DNA from: Oscillatoriaceae cyanobacterium M7585_C2015_266
GTDB lineage: Bacteria; Cyanobacteriota; Cyanobacteriia; Cyanobacteriales; Oscillatoriaceae
Length of the DNA stretch: 49,350 nt
Assembly: GCA_015295835.1 (NCBI GenBank)
Contig: DVEG01000002.1
Span: 1-49,350, forward strand
Direction: 5' to 3'
Shown here one piece after another: positions 17,238 through 25,100 of the stretch; positions within the stretch are counted from its first letter, which is position 1, and every line of letters starts with the position of its first letter. Position numbers and translations under genes: made by a program. The notes beneath the pieces were generated by a model. The model was not told the DNA's origin. It did no database searches and was given only the letters and a program-made list of their open reading frames with translations.

Positions 17238-17471
17238 ATGATCCGAACTGTAATCAGTCTCGATCCAGAAGATAAGCGCTGGCTCGAACAAAAATCGAAA
17301 GCGACTCAGACGCCAATGACGACGCTGATACGTCAAGCAATTCGGAGAATGCGCCTCGATGAACAAGCAACAGCGCCCTCTCTAGATACACTATTGGATC
17401 GTACTAAAGGAATGTGGAAAGGAAAAGACGGTTTGGTGTATCAGCAAGCAATACGCTGGGAGCAAAAATGA
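17238..17471 (+). CDS. vapB: VapB-type antitoxin, ribbon-helix-helix family
   Basis: A 77-aa protein. The N-terminal half (MIRTVISLDPEDKRWLEQKS, then TPMTTLIRQAIRRMRL) fits a ribbon-helix-helix DNA-binding fold. The C-terminal half (LDTLLDRTKGMWKGKDG) resembles the toxin-wrapping tail of VapB antitoxins. ATG 17238 is preferred; GTG 17232 would add two residues. No ribosome-binding site is visible, which fits a leaderless or very short-leader message. The stop overlaps the toxin ATG (ATGA), giving translational coupling. A perfect operator lies immediately upstream. Confidence 0.8.
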   Translation: MIRTVISLDPEDKRWLEQKSKATQTPMTTLIRQAIRRMRLDEQATAPSLDTLLDRTKGMWKGKDGLVYQQAIRWEQK

Positions 17472-17836
17472 GACTGCTGATAGATACAGTGATTTTAATT
17501 GACCATTTTAAAAATATCCCAGCAGCAACAAGTTATCTGAGAGAACATCAAGGAGATATTGCTATTTCGGCTATTACTAGAGCAGAGGTGCTGGCGGGAT
17601 TTTCTCCGTCAGATGCCGCGCTTGCAGCACAACTTTTGAATCGGCTTTGGACTTTACCTGTAGACGAGCGGGTAGCTGATTTAGCAGTGGCACTAAGGCG
17701 AGAGTACGGATTGAGTTTAATAGATGCAATGCAAGCAGCGCTCGCTAAAATTCATGACTTAACCTTCGTCACCCGCAACATTCGCGATTTTCCACCAGAA
17801 CGTTTTGATTTCGTATTAATTCCTTACAGGATCTAG
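17468..17836 (+). CDS. vapC: VapC-type toxin, PIN-domain ribonuclease
   Basis: A 122-aa PIN-domain protein, a predicted Mg-dependent RNase. The expected acidic residues are present: Asp6 in LLIDTVILID, Glu in SAITRAEVLAGF, Asp in GLSLIDAMQAALA and Asp in FVTRNIRDF. Related VapC toxins cut tRNA or rRNA; the target here cannot be told. The ATG overlaps the antitoxin stop by 4 bp, the usual toxin-antitoxin arrangement. The frame appears intact, so the module is probably functional. Confidence 0.85.
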   Translation: MRLLIDTVILIDHFKNIPAATSYLREHQGDIAISAITRAEVLAGFSPSDAALAAQLLNRLWTLPVDERVADLAVALRREYGLSLIDAMQAALAKIHDLTFVTRNIRDFPPERFDFVLIPYRI

Positions 17837-17884
17837 GAAAGTGTGTTTGACTGTCGATATACCCCCTTTTTAAAGGGCAGGGGG

Positions 17885-18283
17885 TTATGCTACCTTACCC
17901 CCCTGCTTACCTGCTAGAAATTCTCGCAAGCGCAACAAATTTATAGTCTGAGCCAATTTCAGCGGCAGTAAAGATACCCCTTCTAACCGCGACTGAACCC
18001 AACCGTCTCCCCAATACCACTCGTGAAAGCCGTCAATACCCTGGCTCAACAGCAGACGCAGACAGTTTGAATCTGCCACCTCTACTTGGTGATGAATCGT
18101 CACCAGCCCGATAGTACTTGTGAACGTCAAGCCTGGGTGCAACTCTTCTGGCAGCCCTGGGGGGAAGCGTTGAGGCCACAGCCACTGCTGAAACAATGCA
18201 GGTCGCAATAGGCTGTCTCTAATAGCCGTAGCCGAAGCTTCTACCTCGATTCGCAGATGGCTTTGTTGAAAATTGCCTAACAT
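17885..18283 (-). CDS. SRPBCC-like hypothetical protein
   Basis: A 132-aa protein from ATG 18283. The pattern HLRIEVEASATAIRDSLLRP ... FQQWLWPQRFPPGLPEELHPG followed by alternating strands and EWYWGDGWVQSRLEGVSLLPLKL suggests a START/SRPBCC-type ligand-binding cavity fold, as in cyanobacterial conserved hypotheticals. This is a fold impression, not a family assignment. The frame could extend to 18364 but the added residues look non-conserved. It is divergent from hslO, 131 bp away. Confidence 0.6.
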   Translation of the reverse strand: MLGNFQQSHLRIEVEASATAIRDSLLRPALFQQWLWPQRFPPGLPEELHPGLTFTSTIGLVTIHHQVEVADSNCLRLLLSQGIDGFHEWYWGDGWVQSRLEGVSLLPLKLAQTINLLRLREFLAGKQGGKVA

Positions 18284-18414
18284 AGTTGAAAAGTGCGCTC
18301 GCCTCAGTAACTGTTTTTCAGTATGACAAAGTAAACTAGACAGAAGTCTTGTTTTCGCTCCCACACTTACAATAAATTAAAGTAACTAATTGTTAAGAAA
18401 AATTAGGATTTTTC

Positions 18415-19317
18415 ATGGCCGATCAGTTAATTCGCGCAACAGCAGCAGACGGCGGCATTCGGGCGGTTGGCGTCATCAGCACGCGCCTGACACAAGAAGC
18501 GCGAGTAAAGCACAAACTTTCTTATGTTGCCACTGCCGCTCTAGGGCGCACTATGACAGCAGGGCTATTGCTTGCTTCCAATATGAAACGAATTGGATCG
18601 CGCGTCAACATTCGCATTACTGGCAATGGCCCATTAGGTGGAATTCTGGTAGATGCTGGTTTAGACGGCACCGTGCGGGGTTATGTAGACAATCCAAGTG
18701 TAGAATTGCCTCCCAATGCCAATGGCAAGCTGGATGTCGGTAGAGCTGTGGGCAATGAGGGATTTATCTACGTTATCCGCGATGTGGGCTACGGTTACCC
18801 TTACTCCAGTACCGTTGAGCTGGTGTCTGGCGAAATCGGCGAAGATATCGCCTATTATCTAGCAACTTCTGAACAAACGCCCTCGGCTATGGTGCTAGGG
18901 GTATTTGTAGGGGCAGAAGGGGTGACAGCGGCAGGGGGAATTCTTTTGCAAGTGATGCCGAAAGCAGCTACCGACGAAGTGTTGGTGGCAACTTTAGAAT
19001 CTCGCGTAGCAGCTCTGTCGGGATTTACGCCCCTCTTGCAGGCTGGCAAAACCTTGCCCGATATTTTCCAGCAACTGCTTGGAGACATGGGGCTGGAAAT
19101 TTTGCCGGAAATTCAGATGGTGCGCTTTCATTGCGGCTGTTCTTCTGATCGCTTCCTGGGAGCGCTGAAAATACTAGGCGAGGCGGAGCTGCGAGATATG
19201 ATCGAAAAAGACGAAGGTGCCGAGGCTACCTGTCAATTTTGTGGAGAAGTTTATCAGGCAAACAGCGATGATCTCTATCGGCTGATTGGTGCACTAAAGG
19301 CAGAATCGGGAAGCTAA
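18415..19317 (+). CDS. hslO: Hsp33 redox-regulated chaperone
   Basis: Hsp33 is activated by oxidation and holds unfolding proteins. The 300-aa protein starts MADQLIRATAADGGIRAVGV and contains GNGPLGGILVDAG, RGYVDNP and YPYSSTVELVSGEIGEDIAYY. The C-terminal zinc switch is intact: a CxC pair (HCGCSSDR) and a CxxC pair (CQFC). Length is normal. ATG 18415 gives the usual N-terminus. It stands alone between an SRPBCC-like gene and a repeat membrane protein. Confidence 0.96.
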   Translation: MADQLIRATAADGGIRAVGVISTRLTQEARVKHKLSYVATAALGRTMTAGLLLASNMKRIGSRVNIRITGNGPLGGILVDAGLDGTVRGYVDNPSVELPPNANGKLDVGRAVGNEGFIYVIRDVGYGYPYSSTVELVSGEIGEDIAYYLATSEQTPSAMVLGVFVGAEGVTAAGGILLQVMPKAATDEVLVATLESRVAALSGFTPLLQAGKTLPDIFQQLLGDMGLEILPEIQMVRFHCGCSSDRFLGALKILGEAELRDMIEKDEGAEATCQFCGEVYQANSDDLYRLIGALKAESGS

Positions 19318-19524
19318 ATATTCTGATATAATCAGCCTTCAGTATCTATGGCGCGGTAGCGAGATTTTTGCATTCATAGGGGGCACGGGCGGGAGAAAGC
19401 GATCGCTCTGTACTTTAAAAAATAGTTGGGGGACTGAAATTTGGCTAAAGCTGGATATAGAGATAGGATAGCAAAAACGGCATATTTGCAGCCGAGTTCG
19501 ACCGCTGATTTTGGTGTGTAGGAT

Positions 19525-21774
19525 ATGACAAAAAATCGTCAAGAGCCAGCCCGACAACCTGTCTTTAGGTTTAAAAAGCCACTTGAGAACAGCAGATTGC
19601 CAGGATTTCCAGCTCCCACCCCTGCAGATTTTCTTGCTGGCGCCGCCAGTGAATGGGTAATAAGCAGTACTCTGCAAATGCATTCACTGGATTCAACTTC
19701 TTCCCATGAAGCGCAAACTAACCGCAGAGAATTACGTCGTTCTCGGCGACGCAAAAGAAGGGAGCAGCTGGGGCTTATGCCAAGCCCTTTCCAGCCACCA
19801 AAGAACCTGGGCAGCCTACTGAAAAGCTGGAAGTTTTGGGTGAGCTTGACTGCTCTCATCTGTGGGGCAAGTGGAGCGATCGCAGTTGCTTCCCTACTGT
19901 TGCTCCCCGCTTCCCCCAATTGTAAGGGTATATTTTGGCCAACGGCATCAGCAAGTTTGCGCATCTACTGCGCTCAGGAAATGGCTGAGAAAAATACGGT
20001 AGAAGATTTGCTGGCAGCGATCGCCCTCGTAAATGCCCTGCCCGCAGAGCACCCATTACGTCCAGAAATTAATCGCAATATTGAAAATTGGTCAAAACAA
20101 TTATTAGACTTGGTTGAATCAACTTTCCAAGAAGGTAAGCTGGATGAGGCGCTCGCTTTGGCACGCAAAATTCCTGACAACGTGCCCGCCTACCGCCTCG
20201 TTGACGAACGCATCAAACAGTGGCAAGCAATATGGTCTAAGGCTGAAGAAATTTACAAAAAAGCTGAAACAGAACTACAAAGACAAAATTGGCCAGAGGT
20301 ATTCCGACAAGCAGTACAATTGCTAGATATTGGCAACAAGTATTGGGAAACTACTAAGTATCAAGAACTTATCAACAACCTACAAGCAGCGCGAGAAGAT
20401 GGTGCTAAATTGAATAAGGCGGAAACTCTTGCCGAACAAGGCGGCTTGGAAAATCTCTTAGAAGCGATTAAACAACTCAGCTCTATCGGCGAGAAAAGTT
20501 ATCTCTACAAGGAAGCGCAAAAGTTAATCCTGCAATTCAGCCGCCAAATGATGGATTTAGCCCAGGAAAAGCTAGATAAACGAGATTTAGAAGGCGCTTT
20601 GTCCATTTTACGCAAAATACCTGATAATGCAAAATTAAAGGAAGAAATTAAGGATTTTACAGAATTGGCTAAGGCGCAAGCTCAAACATGGCAAGGAACT
20701 GTCGCTAGTCTAGAAGCTGCGATCGCTGCAGCACAAAAAATTACTCCCAATCGCCCTCTCTACGCAAAAGCTCAAGAATTAATCAACGACTGGCAACAAA
20801 GTATTAAAGAATTAGCCTATCTAGAACGAGCTCGCAATCTAGCAAGCAGCGGCACTATCAGTGATTTAAAAGCGGCAATTTCTCAAGCAGAGCTAATTAC
20901 CAAATCTAATCCACGCTGGCAAGAAGCCCAGGAAGAAATCGCTCGCTGGCGCTCTCAAATAGAAATCCAAGAAGATCGCCCCTATCTAGATAAGGCTATA
21001 TTGCTAGCTCGCTCTGATACGCCAGAAGCTCTGCAAGCAGCTATTAATGAAGCAAGCCGTATCGGTAGCGGCAGGGCACTGTATGCAGAAGCTCAAGAAA
21101 AAATCGAAGAGTGGATACAAAAGCTGCAAATCCAAGAAGATCGCCCTTATCTCGACACAGCCATACAACTGGCTATGTCTGGCGAGCCGGATGCCCTGCA
21201 AGCTGCTATAAGAGAAGCAAGCAAAATTGGCAGGGAAAGAGCTCTCTATGAAGAAGCTCAAGAACAAATTCAGGAGTGGAATCGGCGACTACAGGAGCGG
21301 GAGGATCGCCCCTACCTTATCCAAGCACAAAATTTAAAGAATGAAGGGCGTCTGTCTGAAGCGATCGCAATGGCTCAGAAAATACTACCAGGAAGGGCTC
21401 TGTATCAGGAAGCCCAAGATATGATTCAAAGTTGGCAGCAAGAAGTGCGCGCCCGGCAAAATATCGATCAAGCCTATCGCTACGCTAGCTCGGGAACTCC
21501 AGAAATGTTGGCGTCTGCTATTCGCATTGCTAATCAAGTACCTTTTGAAAGCGAGTTGCGCGCCGAGGCTGATACTGTTATTGATAGTTGGAGTCAACAA
21601 ATTTTAGCGCTCGCTAGAGAGCGTGCTGCCTCCAACTTGCAAGAAGCAATCAATATTGCTCAAAAAATCCCTACCTATGCCAGTGCTTATTCAGCCGCAC
21701 AGCGGGATATTCAGGCTTGGCAAAGATTGCTCAATCCCCCCCGTATTTCTTCACCCGCACTTACTAATCTTTAA
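19525..21774 (+). CDS. 749-aa membrane-anchored helical-repeat protein
   Basis: No enzyme motif is visible. A basic segment (RRELRRSRRRKRREQ, near residue 70) precedes one membrane helix at about 104-128 (TALICGASGAIAVASLLLL). The rest is a long helical-repeat region with recurring AL-x-x-A-x-x-I/IP and EAQ-x-x-I-x-x-W units, like TPR or tetratrico-type solenoids. Near the middle, 165-bp (55-aa) units starting EDRPYL recur at 20971, 21136 and 21301. Similar cyanobacterial proteins are often loosely named chromosome segregation ATPase, for which I see no support. A terminator follows. Confidence 0.75.
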   Translation: MTKNRQEPARQPVFRFKKPLENSRLPGFPAPTPADFLAGAASEWVISSTLQMHSLDSTSSHEAQTNRRELRRSRRRKRREQLGLMPSPFQPPKNLGSLLKSWKFWVSLTALICGASGAIAVASLLLLPASPNCKGIFWPTASASLRIYCAQEMAEKNTVEDLLAAIALVNALPAEHPLRPEINRNIENWSKQLLDLVESTFQEGKLDEALALARKIPDNVPAYRLVDERIKQWQAIWSKAEEIYKKAETELQRQNWPEVFRQAVQLLDIGNKYWETTKYQELINNLQAAREDGAKLNKAETLAEQGGLENLLEAIKQLSSIGEKSYLYKEAQKLILQFSRQMMDLAQEKLDKRDLEGALSILRKIPDNAKLKEEIKDFTELAKAQAQTWQGTVASLEAAIAAAQKITPNRPLYAKAQELINDWQQSIKELAYLERARNLASSGTISDLKAAISQAELITKSNPRWQEAQEEIARWRSQIEIQEDRPYLDKAILLARSDTPEALQAAINEASRIGSGRALYAEAQEKIEEWIQKLQIQEDRPYLDTAIQLAMSGEPDALQAAIREASKIGRERALYEEAQEQIQEWNRRLQEREDRPYLIQAQNLKNEGRLSEAIAMAQKILPGRALYQEAQDMIQSWQQEVRARQNIDQAYRYASSGTPEMLASAIRIANQVPFESELRAEADTVIDSWSQQILALARERAASNLQEAINIAQKIPTYASAYSAAQRDIQAWQRLLNPPRISSPALTNL
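20971..21300 (+). repeat. 165-bp in-frame repeats of the helical-repeat gene
   Basis: Units 20971-21135 and 21136-21300, and a third start at 21301, each begin with codons for EDRPYL and share PEALQAAI or PDALQAAI, RALYxEAQE and a tryptophan near the end. They are diverged at DNA level, so the duplication is old. Confidence 0.8.
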
Positions 21775-21794
21775 GCAAAATCCTAACCTCCAAG

Positions 21795-21825
21795 CCCCTT
21801 TTTCACGGGAAAAGGGGTGTTCTTA
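21795..21825 (+). terminator. Rho-independent terminator after the repeat-protein gene
   Basis: CCCCTTTT (21795-21802) pairs with AAAAGGGG (21810-21817), followed by TGTTCTTATTTC, about 20 bp after the stop codon at 21774 and just before the pirin gene. Confidence 0.8.
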
Positions 21826-21847
21826 TTTCATAAGAGTGAAACTATAA

Positions 21848-22546
21848 ATGATTACAATTCGCAAAGCAGAAGCACGGGGATACGCAAATTACGGTGGGAT
21901 CGAATCTTATCATACATTTTCATTTGCCAATTATTATCACCCCGAATATATGGGATTTCGTAAACTGCGCGTAATTAATGAAGATATAATTCAAGCAGGG
22001 AAAGGTTTTGGAAATCACCCCCACCGGGATATGGAAATTATTTCTTATGTAATTAAAGGATGTTTAGAGCATAAAGACAACATGGGAAATAATTCGCTTA
22101 TCCGCCCAGGTGAAGTGCAAAAAATGAGTGCAGGTAGTGGAATCGTTCACAGTGAATACAACCATTCTAAGACAGAATGTACTCATTTTCTGCAAATTTG
22201 GATTCTACCGGATAAAAAAAGTCTGCCCCCCAGTTATGAACAAAAAATGTATTCGGAGGAAGAAAAACGTGGGAGACTTCGCATTATTGCTTCTCAAAAT
22301 GGGCGTGAAGGTTCGGTTAAAATTAATCAAGATGTAGATTTATTTGCTAGTTTGCTAGATGTCGGGCAGCAGGTTGAATATCAAATTAAACCAAACCGTT
22401 ATGCTTGGGTTCAGGTTGTTAAGGGGGCGATCGCTTTTAATGAGCAGGTACTCAGTGCCGGTGATGGCGCAGCAGTCAGCCATGAAAATAGATTAGTTTT
22501 TGAAGCCAAAAAAGATGCGGAGTTTTTGTTATTTGACTTGGCTTAA
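21848..22546 (+). CDS. pirin family protein (YhhW/quercetinase-like bicupin)
   Basis: A 232-aa bicupin. The metal ligands of the family are in place: His57 and His59 in GNHPHRDMEI, His101 and Glu103 in AGSGIVHSEYN. Family members bind iron or another metal and some show quercetin 2,3-dioxygenase activity; the natural role is unclear. The N-terminus MITIRKAEARG is typical and the length is normal. It stands 73 bp after the preceding stop with a terminator between, so it is probably transcribed separately. Confidence 0.92.
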   Translation: MITIRKAEARGYANYGGIESYHTFSFANYYHPEYMGFRKLRVINEDIIQAGKGFGNHPHRDMEIISYVIKGCLEHKDNMGNNSLIRPGEVQKMSAGSGIVHSEYNHSKTECTHFLQIWILPDKKSLPPSYEQKMYSEEEKRGRLRIIASQNGREGSVKINQDVDLFASLLDVGQQVEYQIKPNRYAWVQVVKGAIAFNEQVLSAGDGAAVSHENRLVFEAKKDAEFLLFDLA

Positions 22547-22640
22547 ACTGGAGGAGATAGCCAATAGGGGGATTAGAGGATTTGAAGATAGTGTATTATT
22601 TTTATAGATTGAAAATATAGTTATAGTTTTGTGAAATTCC

Positions 22641-23456
22641 TTGGCTAAGCAACGACTGGATATTTTACTGGTAAAACGGGATTTATGTTGCTCGCGGCAG
22701 CAGGCACAAGCGCTGATTCGCGCAGGTGAGGTAATGGTGAATCAGCAAGTTGTAGATAAACCGGGTACTGAGGTTGATATTGCAGCGCTGATTGAGATTA
22801 AAGAGCGAGCGCGTTATGTTTCTAGAGGCGGCGAAAAATTAGCTAAAGCTTTAGAATTCTTTGGTATTAATGTACAGAATCGTATTTGTCTCGATGGCGG
22901 TATCTCTACAGGAGGATTCACGGATTGTTTGCTGCAAGCCGGTGCTAAGCTCGTATACGGCGTTGATGTCGGTTACGGGCAAGTAGACTGGCGTCTGCGC
23001 AATGACGCTAGGGTGATTTTGAAGGAGCGTACTAATCTCCGATACTTGACAAAAGAAGAATTATATGGTAGAAGCGAAGATTTACCAGATTTGGGGGTGG
23101 TGGATGTTTCGTTTATTTCCCTAAGCAAGATACTGCCGGCGCTATGGGGGTTGCTGCGCTCGCCACGAGAGGTGGTGTTATTAGTAAAGCCGCAGTTTGA
23201 GGTGGGGAGAGAGCGGGTGGGCAAAAAGGGCGTGGTGCGCGATCCCGATGCTCAAGCAGAAGCGATCGCTTCTGTTTTGCAAACAGCCACACAGTTGGGA
23301 TGGCGCTATCGCGGCTTAACATGCTCGCCGCTCACAGGAGCTGCTGGCAATCTCGAATATTTATTATGGCTAGATATGTATAGCCAAACCCCCGCGCCAG
23401 AAAAGCAAGCGCTCTTTGAGTTTACCAGAATTGCTCAAAAGGAAATAAACAAATAA
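22641..23456 (+). CDS. TlyA family rRNA methyltransferase / S4-domain protein
   Basis: A 271-aa protein. The N-terminal S4 RNA-binding domain (RLDILLVKRDLCCSRQQAQALIRAGEVMVN) is followed by an FtsJ-type Rossmann methyltransferase: YVSRGGEKLAKAL, LDGGISTGGFTDCLLQAGA, VYGVDVGYGQ, VVDVSFISL and LVKPQFEVGRE. TlyA relatives 2'-O-methylate cytidines in rRNA and are often annotated as hemolysins. The start is TTG at 22641 (KQRLDILLV follows); no ATG or GTG is available in frame. The SAM motif reads GGISTGGF where many relatives have GASTGGF. Confidence 0.9.
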   Translation: MAKQRLDILLVKRDLCCSRQQAQALIRAGEVMVNQQVVDKPGTEVDIAALIEIKERARYVSRGGEKLAKALEFFGINVQNRICLDGGISTGGFTDCLLQAGAKLVYGVDVGYGQVDWRLRNDARVILKERTNLRYLTKEELYGRSEDLPDLGVVDVSFISLSKILPALWGLLRSPREVVLLVKPQFEVGRERVGKKGVVRDPDAQAEAIASVLQTATQLGWRYRGLTCSPLTGAAGNLEYLLWLDMYSQTPAPEKQALFEFTRIAQKEINK

Positions 23457-23512
23457 TCCTCTATTAAAATAAAATTTTTAGATAAATATCTTTTTAAAAA
23501 CTTCTGTATTTC

Positions 23513-24985
23513 CTAATTTCCCAATCCCGGCTGCAACAACTCCTGACGTAAACGAGCAATAACCGTATTCGGCTCAGCGGCAGCGAGAATTTCACGAATA
23601 ATCGTATCTGATCCCATTGGTCCCCAAGTGCAGCCCCTTTCCAGATAGACTTGGGCGGCTTGCCCAACAGCATAAGTTCCGTAGCCAGCTAAACTGGCTT
23701 GGGCGAGCGCTGCTCCTGCATAACTGAGAATGCTGCCGGATGCCGCTGACAGACTCTTACCCGCACCGAAAAGTAGGCTGCTACCTAATTCGCTCAGGAG
23801 CAAGCCGCCAGCACTGAATGAAATCTGTTTCCAGAGCTTACCGGCTTCGTAACCAGTCATTGGCAAGCCGTAGAGACGAGCAAGGGAGCGAATCAAAGCC
23901 AAATCAGCAAGGGTGGCAGCGAGGATGTCTAAAAAAGCGATCGGATTGAGGGCAACTGCTAGGGCTTTGTATTTGGCAAATTCCCAAATTAGTTTATCTG
24001 CTTGTTCTTGGCGAGATTGTATTATTCGGTTGGCAATTGTTGCTTGAGCTTCTTTGGCTTGAACTAGCGCATTGAGGGCTAGGAGCGCTCGCCCTTCCCG
24101 CTGGATAATTTCTAAAATTCTCTTTTTCAGCTCGTCGATTTGCGGCGGTGGTGTCTCCCATTCGTGAGTGACGCGACCATCTGGCCACTCAACTCGCACC
24201 AGTATTGGCGCCGGGGATGCCGCTACCATTACTATATCATCGAGAGATTGGGTTGTCTGGGAAGCCGGGTTTTGGATATTAGGGGTTTGAAGCTCTGAAA
24301 CCCAGTTTTTCTGTGTCTGCCCCCCGGCTGCTAGTTGTTGAAGTTTTTCGTAAATCTTTTGTCGATCTTGCTCTGGATAAAGGTCTATTTTGTTAAAGAC
24401 TAAAATTATGGGCTTATGGCTCTGGCGCAGTTCACACAGGGCTTGATATTCTGTGCGGGTAATATCGCCGGCGACGATAAATAATATTAAGTCAGATTGA
24501 CGGGCTATTTCTCTTGCCATTTGCGCTCGCGCTTGCCCGTCTACTTCGTCTAATCCGGGAGTATCGATTAATTCGATTTGCAGTTTACTGTCGGCAGTAG
24601 GCAGCCAGCGCACGGAACGCGGCCACTGTGTGACGCCGTTAATCGGGCCAGTTTGCAGGATTTTTTGGCCCATTAGTGCATTCAATACCGCCGATTTGCC
24701 GCGACTGACTAAGCCAAAAGCGGCTATGCGAAGCAGACTCTGATCTAGTTTTGCTAGGATGCCGTTTAAGACATCTAGTTGTTTCTGTAATACGGATTGT
24801 AAGTCTGTGTCTTTGGAATGCTGCGGTAAGCGGCGGATGTGAGAATACCAGGAAAGTGCTTGCCGCAAACTGCCACGGGCGCTCTTAAAGTGAGAGTCTT
24901 GTCGGCTGGCACGTGCTGGGGCTGTTTGAGCCTCTGTATCGGTTTTGGATTGAGACACTTGAGGATGATTTATGTATGTTGTCAT
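23513..24985 (-). CDS. Era-like GTPase with C-terminal DUF697-type region
   Basis: A 490-aa protein. The GTPase core has G1 GLVSRGKSAVLN (91-102), G3 DTPGLDE (141-147) and G4 NKIDLY, all intact. A helical linker follows, then a hydrophobic C-terminal region (QISFSAGGLLLSELGSSLLF, AASGSILSYAGAALAQASLAGYGTYAVGQ) like the membrane-associating DUF697/YcjF part. Function is unknown; relatives are membrane-associated GTPases. A hairpin-like element lies inside the coding region at 24265-24305. A paralogue lies directly upstream on the same strand, 115 bp away. Confidence 0.85.
   Translation of the reverse strand: MTTYINHPQVSQSKTDTEAQTAPARASRQDSHFKSARGSLRQALSWYSHIRRLPQHSKDTDLQSVLQKQLDVLNGILAKLDQSLLRIAAFGLVSRGKSAVLNALMGQKILQTGPINGVTQWPRSVRWLPTADSKLQIELIDTPGLDEVDGQARAQMAREIARQSDLILFIVAGDITRTEYQALCELRQSHKPIILVFNKIDLYPEQDRQKIYEKLQQLAAGGQTQKNWVSELQTPNIQNPASQTTQSLDDIVMVAASPAPILVRVEWPDGRVTHEWETPPPQIDELKKRILEIIQREGRALLALNALVQAKEAQATIANRIIQSRQEQADKLIWEFAKYKALAVALNPIAFLDILAATLADLALIRSLARLYGLPMTGYEAGKLWKQISFSAGGLLLSELGSSLLFGAGKSLSAASGSILSYAGAALAQASLAGYGTYAVGQAAQVYLERGCTWGPMGSDTIIREILAAAEPNTVIARLRQELLQPGLGN
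24265..24305 (-). repeat. CCGGGTTT/AAACCCAG inverted repeat inside a GTPase gene
   Basis: CCGGGTTTT (24265-24273) and AAACCCAG (24298-24305) pair with one G-T. The element resembles the intergenic hairpins at 3332-3362 and 40911-40938. It encodes an in-frame, otherwise unexplained stretch after G4 (WVSELQTPNIQNPA), as if a palindromic repeat had inserted without breaking the frame. Confidence 0.5.
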
Positions 24986-25100
24986 TTAATGATTAAGGTA
25001 CTTTTTAACTTCTTAACTCTCTTAACTCTTTTTTATAGGGTGCGCTCGCCCCTTTAAAGTTTATCTACTCTGAAAATAGTTTGTTTATGAAAATACACAA

